DNA from: Bacteroidota bacterium
Lineage (GTDB): Bacteria; Bacteroidota; Bacteroidia; Bacteroidales; UBA932
Reading direction: 5' to 3'
NCBI GenBank assembly: GCA_017860395.1
Contig: JAGDMC010000039.1
Location: 1 to 9,315, forward strand
Length of the DNA stretch: 9,315 bases
Shown here: positions 6,234 through 9,315 of the stretch, in pieces
Position numbering within the stretch: the stretch's first letter is position 1
How the letters are laid out: each line of letters opens with the position of its first letter
The notes under the pieces: generated by a model
Databases searched by the model: none
Seen by the model: the letters and a program-made list of their open reading frames with translations, nothing else
What the model was told of the DNA's origin: nothing
Position numbers and translations under genes: made by a program

Positions 6234-8233
6234 TGACCGGAGAAAATCTTAAATATGCCGAAGTAATTCTTCCTCTTAAATTAAAGATGGAGGTCTCTTA
6301 TATTATTCCCGAAAATCTTGAACCGGAAATAAATATCGGGTCGAGGGTGCGGGTGGAGATGGGCGGCAGGGAATATATCGCAGTTGTTAGAAATATCTCC
6401 TCCAGTTGCGGAGAATATGCAGGAAAAATAAAAGAGATTACCGGCGTTGAACCTGCACCGGCTATTACCGAAAAAGAGTTTGAATTCTGGGAATGGATGG
6501 CCTCATACTATATGTGTACTGTTGGCGAGGTTTACAGGGCAGCCTTTACTTCGTCAATCACCGAACAGGAGCATAAGAGAGCCAGGAACAGACCTTCAAA
6601 AATTAAGGCCGGAGAAGAGTTTTCTAAACTTTCAACTGCTCAGGAAAAAGCGTTTGAAGAAATCAAGCTGAGCTTTTCAAAAGGAGTCCCGGCACTTCTC
6701 GAAGGAATTACTGGTTCCGGAAAAACAGAAATATACATCAGGCTTGCAAAAGAGGAGATTGATAATGGCAGGTGTGTGCTTTATCTTGTACCGGAAATTG
6801 CTCTGAGCCGGCAGCTCAGCGAGCGGCTCAATGCTGTTTTTGGCGAACGGCTGCTGATTTTTCATTCCAAACAGAGTCCTGCGGAACGTTTCAGGGCGCA
6901 TAAGGCGCTTAGGGAATCCGGCGACGGGAAGGGTTATATTGTACTTGGACTTCGTTCTGCCGTTTTCCTTCCCTTCAGGGAACTGGGCCTGATAATAATA
7001 GACGAGGAGCATGACAGCTCATACAAACAGACCGACCCAGCACCGCGCTATAACGGAAGGGATTGTGCAATGATGCTTGGCAAAATTCACTCTGCACCGG
7101 TAGTTCTGGGAAGTGCAACTCCCTCTCTTGAGTCGCAGTTCAATGTTGCATCAGGAAGGTATTCCGGCATTTTGCTAAAAGAGCGGTTTTATGGTGCCGA
7201 AACTCCGGAAATAGTTGTCCTGGATACTATCCGGGAATCCAAAAGAGGAAAAATGAACGGCCTCTTCTCCCAGCAGCTTATAAAAGAGATTGAAAATACT
7301 CTCCTTAAAGGTGAACAGGTTCTGATTTTTCGTAACCGGCGTTCTTATTCGCCTCTTGTCCAGTGTACAAATTGCGGTCATATCCCGCTTTGCACTCATT
7401 GTAATGTTCCTCTCAATTATCATAAAGGCAAAGGGATACTTTTATGCCACTACTGCGATTTTCGCATCCGATACTCTCAGGTATGCCCGGCCTGTCAGGA
7501 AGCAACTCTTGAAGACAAGGGCTCCGGAACAGAAAAAATTGAAGAAAAAATCAAAGAAATTTTTCCTTTCGCCACAGTTGCAAGATTTGATGCCGAAGTG
7601 ACCAAAAGCAAAAGAGAAGAGAGTCGTATTCTTAAGGAGTATGCTGCCGGAAAAATAGACATTCTTGTTGGCACTCAAATGATAAGCAAGGGGTTTGACT
7701 TTGAAAACCTCTCTCTTGTTGCGCTCATCCAGGCCGATTCCATGCTTGCTTTAGATGACTTTAGAGCAAACGAGAGGGCATTTCAGTTATTGACACAACT
7801 TTCGGGCAGGACAGGCAGGAAGCATGTAAGAGGGAAAATCATTATTCAGAGTGCTCAGCCAAAGCACCCTGTTTATCATTTATTTGAAACAGGTTCGGAT
7901 ACTGTATACGATCAGCTTTCAGAGAGGAAAGAGTTTGATTATCCGCCATACGTTCGGATGATTAAAATTACTCTGAAGGACCGGAACAGGGAACGGCTCT
8001 CCGTATATGCATCTCAGCTTGGAGATATCATTGGAAGGATAAGGAATATCGAGTGCAGCGGTCCTTTTGCGCCGTTGACAGACAAAATCAGAGGGGAATT
8101 TTTACTCGTATTCTGGATCAAATTTTCAAGAAACAGCGGTTCTGCAATAAAAACAGGCCTTAAAGAACTGCTCACATCATTCGAATCCGGAAAGTCGTCT
8201 CTTACTGTTGCGACAGATGTTGATCCTGTTTGA
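6233..8233 (+). CDS. priA: Primosomal protein N' (replication restart helicase PriA), compact form
   Basis: PriA recognises stalled or repaired forks and reloads the replicative helicase. Residues 1 to about 107 fit the 3'-DNA-end-binding domain (EVILPLKL, GSRVRV, SYYMCTVGEVYRAAF). The superfamily-2 motor follows: Walker A GITGSGKTE (158-166), DEEH (257-260), the DPAPRY aromatic-rich loop (268-273), GSATPS (293-298), GTQMISKGFDF (480-490) and QLSGRTGR (522-529), where the family usually has QVAGRAGR. Eight zinc-binding cysteines occur at 378, 381, 387, 390, 405, 408, 418 and 421. The C-terminal domain ends in the typical VDPV. At 666 residues it is shorter than E. coli PriA (732) and, from memory, far shorter than Bacteroides PriA (about 820). 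The loss falls between residues 108 and 132, where only about 25 residues replace the winged-helix region. The start shares one base with the ispH stop (TAATG). The 3' end overlaps the opposing lipid kinase gene by 32 bases. Confidence 0.95.
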   Translation: MTGENLKYAEVILPLKLKMEVSYIIPENLEPEINIGSRVRVEMGGREYIAVVRNISSSCGEYAGKIKEITGVEPAPAITEKEFEFWEWMASYYMCTVGEVYRAAFTSSITEQEHKRARNRPSKIKAGEEFSKLSTAQEKAFEEIKLSFSKGVPALLEGITGSGKTEIYIRLAKEEIDNGRCVLYLVPEIALSRQLSERLNAVFGERLLIFHSKQSPAERFRAHKALRESGDGKGYIVLGLRSAVFLPFRELGLIIIDEEHDSSYKQTDPAPRYNGRDCAMMLGKIHSAPVVLGSATPSLESQFNVASGRYSGILLKERFYGAETPEIVVLDTIRESKRGKMNGLFSQQLIKEIENTLLKGEQVLIFRNRRSYSPLVQCTNCGHIPLCTHCNVPLNYHKGKGILLCHYCDFRIRYSQVCPACQEATLEDKGSGTEKIEEKIKEIFPFATVARFDAEVTKSKREESRILKEYAAGKIDILVGTQMISKGFDFENLSLVALIQADSMLALDDFRANERAFQLLTQLSGRTGRKHVRGKIIIQSAQPKHPVYHLFETGSDTVYDQLSERKEFDYPPYVRMIKITLKDRNRERLSVYASQLGDIIGRIRNIECSGPFAPLTDKIRGEFLLVFWIKFSRNSGSAIKTGLKELLTSFESGKSSLTVATDVDPV

Positions 8234-9158
8234 GAATAACAAAACGGACAGACATTGGCAGAATAGAAAATTTTGCAGGCAGCATCCCCAGTGCTTCACC
8301 GTCAATTTCGATTCCGCTTGGAGGATTGCTTGAAATTTCAACTACGGATGCTCTTATCCGGATTAATTTTTCATCGTCTTTTAGTTTCCCGCTTTTCAGA
8401 TTATTGAGGAACCTCAGCATTTTAAAGCGGGGCATCATTCTTACGATTATAATATCATAAAGGGAATCGTCAAATTTTGCATCAGGCATTGAAATGATGC
8501 CGCCTCCGCTATACATTCCTATCCCCAGAGTTGCCAGGAGCAGTTTTGATTTGTATACTACCCGGCCGTCTGCCCTTATGGTAAATCTTTTTGGGCGATA
8601 AAGGAAAATTGATCTGGTAAAGCTTTGCAGAAAACGCCATTTTCCTCTTTTACCCTCATCTTTGAACCAGTTGTATTTTTCATTCACATCGGCATCAAAT
8701 CCGACCCCTGCAGCGTTAATCATATACCGGACATGTTTTACGCCCGATTCGTAATATTCTGCCACCCCCGAATCCTGTAATTGTGTATTACAATCTGCCA
8801 GTGATTTTATGGCCATGTTATATCCTTCGGCTATGCCTGCGCCACGCGCCCGGTCATTGCCTACTCCTGTGGGAATGACCCCAACCGTGATCTCTTGTGA
8901 GGGGACTTCATTCTGAAGAAAAATTCCGTTTACTATCTCGTGAAGGGTTCCGTCTCCCCCAACTCCAACTATCTTCCTGTAGCCCTCTTTTATTGCTTTT
9001 ACAGTGAGTTCTACCGTGTGATATTTATGTTCGGTAAAGTGGCAAACATACTCTAAACCATTGCGGTTCATAGTATTAGATATTAAGGGCCAATCCGACA
9101 AGCCTCTTCCGTCCCCCGCTTTAGGATTGACAATTACCATCCAGCCACTCTTTTCCAT
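8202..9158 (-). CDS. Diacylglycerol/lipid kinase family protein (DAGK catalytic domain, YegS/DgkB type)
   Basis: This 318-residue soluble enzyme belongs to the family that phosphorylates diacylglycerol or related lipids using ATP at the inner membrane face; its exact substrate cannot be told. Motifs are VNPKAGDGRG near the N-terminus (10-19), the nucleotide-binding GGDGTLHEIVNG (67-78), IPTGVGNDRARG (95-106), INAAGVGFDADV (147-158), the C-terminal-lobe MPDAKFDDSLYD (224-235) and EIDGE (284-288). The ATG at 9158 was chosen because a strong AGGGGAGGG lies 3 bases upstream. The frame also opens at a TTG nine codons earlier (9185), but that would translate through the ribosome binding site and the promoter element sits there. 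The gene converges on priA with a 32-base overlap and is divergent from parA. Confidence 0.92.
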   Translation of the reverse strand: MEKSGWMVIVNPKAGDGRGLSDWPLISNTMNRNGLEYVCHFTEHKYHTVELTVKAIKEGYRKIVGVGGDGTLHEIVNGIFLQNEVPSQEITVGVIPTGVGNDRARGAGIAEGYNMAIKSLADCNTQLQDSGVAEYYESGVKHVRYMINAAGVGFDADVNEKYNWFKDEGKRGKWRFLQSFTRSIFLYRPKRFTIRADGRVVYKSKLLLATLGIGMYSGGGIISMPDAKFDDSLYDIIIVRMMPRFKMLRFLNNLKSGKLKDDEKLIRIRASVVEISSNPPSGIEIDGEALGMLPAKFSILPMSVRFVILKQDQHLSQQ

Positions 9159-9161
9159 TAA

Positions 9162-9170
9162 CCCTCCCCT
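9162..9170 (-). promoter_or_regulatory. Shine-Dalgarno site AGGGGAGGG that sets the lipid kinase start
   Basis: On the minus strand AGGGGAGGG is followed by TTA and then the ATG at 9158. It is the strongest ribosome binding site in the window and decides between this ATG and the TTG at 9185. Confidence 0.7.
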
Positions 9171-9182
9171 ATTTGTTATTGG

Positions 9183-9190
9183 CAAATGTA
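9183..9190 (-). promoter_or_regulatory. Putative Bacteroidota -7 promoter element for the lipid kinase gene (TACATTTG)
   Basis: The minus strand reads TACATTTG, an exact TAnnTTTG match. It predicts a transcription start near 9179 and a leader of about 20 bases that contains the Shine-Dalgarno site. A T-run near 9211-9214, about 20 bases upstream, stands where the TTTG -33 element would be but lacks the G. Confidence 0.5.
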
Positions 9191-9221
9191 ATATATTTAG
9201 TTTTGCTATAAAAAGATTTTG

Positions 9222-9229
9222 TAAATTTG
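9222..9229 (+). promoter_or_regulatory. Putative Bacteroidota -7 promoter element for parA (TAAATTTG)
   Basis: TAAATTTG matches TAnnTTTG exactly. TTTG at 9202-9205 could be its -33 element with a spacer of 16 bases, a little shorter than usual. It predicts a start near 9233 and a leader of about 30 bases without a Shine-Dalgarno sequence. This is the best-equipped of the six promoter candidates in the window. Confidence 0.5.
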
Positions 9230-9262
9230 CAGTTTGACGACTAAGTTTTGTGTTGAATTTAT

Positions 9263-9315
9263 ATGGGAAAAATAATAGCTATCGCAAATCAGAAGGGAGG
9301 AGTAGGAAAGACTAC
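9263..9315 (+). CDS. parA: ParA/Soj chromosome-partitioning ATPase (first 17 codons, runs off right edge)
   Basis: The 17 codons read MGKIIAIANQKGGVGKT, the deviant Walker A motif at the N-terminus of ParA/Soj ATPases, with both the signature Lys (KGGVGKT, first Lys) and the P-loop Lys. These proteins bind DNA non-specifically in the ATP form and, with ParB on parS sites, separate replicated origins. The NQKGGVGKT form with almost no residues before it is typical of chromosomal Soj and not of long plasmid ParA proteins. The related MinD and other MRP-type ATPases are less likely with this exact start. parB is expected next but lies outside. Confidence 0.85.
   Translation, partial: MGKIIAIANQKGGVGKT

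Noticed and set aside
8254..8280. Possible sigma-54 -24/-12 promoter (TGGCA followed by TTGCA)
   Set aside because: The GG to GC distance is much longer than the required 10 bases, and it lies inside the lipid kinase gene. I saw no convincing sigma-54 promoter in the window.
9159..9185. TTG start for the lipid kinase at 9185
   Set aside because: It would place the promoter element and the strong Shine-Dalgarno inside the coding region; the ATG at 9158 is correctly spaced from that site.
1..9315. CRISPR arrays, tRNA or rRNA genes, insertion sequences, riboswitches
   Set aside because: Reading both strands showed no regularly spaced repeats, no cloverleaf or rRNA signatures, no transposase or terminal repeats, and every intergenic gap is about 100 bases or less and accounted for by promoters or the terminator.

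Overview
This is an ordinary-looking chromosomal stretch from a member of the Bacteroidota, most likely the Bacteroidales or a close relative. The protein signatures are of Bacteroidota type: the DPAPRY helicase loop of PriA, the CMP kinase P-loop GHSSTGKS, an IspH with C-terminal GATSTP, a small secreted DUF4783-like protein, and a large multi-membrane-pass sensor kinase. The gene starts agree: each of the six outward-facing starts in the three divergent intergenic gaps has an exact copy of the Bacteroidota -7 promoter element TAnnTTTG close upstream, and most starts lack a Shine-Dalgarno sequence. The DNA is moderately A+T-rich and gene-dense. I see no mobile element, CRISPR array, rRNA or tRNA.

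Layout, left to right. Positions 1-1449 (-) hold the first 483 residues of a large seven-membrane-span protein, probably a sensor histidine kinase, which runs off the left edge. Its start codon shares one base with the stop of rlmH (1449-1922, -), the 23S rRNA pseudouridine-1915 methyltransferase. Divergent from rlmH is a small secreted DUF4783-like protein (2025-2423, +), closed by a hairpin with a perfect 16-bp stem. That hairpin also faces the end of a sigma-54-type response regulator (2507-3670, -), which has receiver and AAA+ domains but no DNA-binding domain. Upstream of it in the same orientation is a short Ppx/GppA-family phosphatase (3684-4604, -). Across a 52-bp double promoter lies the tightly packed run cmk-ispH-priA (4657-8233, +), with 10-base and 1-base overlaps. 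A lipid/diacylglycerol kinase gene (8202-9158, -) converges on priA and overlaps its end by 32 bases. The last 53 bases are the start of parA/soj (9263 onward, +).

How the genes fit together. cmk (CDP/dCDP supply), ispH (last step of the MEP isoprenoid pathway), priA (replication restart) and parA (chromosome partition) are housekeeping functions. The left half is more regulatory: a sensor kinase, a sigma-54 activator that probably works without binding DNA, and a polyphosphate/ppGpp-type phosphatase in the same transcription unit as that activator. I found no clearly new multi-gene system. The points most worth checking are the activator without a helix-turn-helix, a PriA that seems to lack the usual winged-helix region, and the back-to-back promoters with very short predicted leaders.
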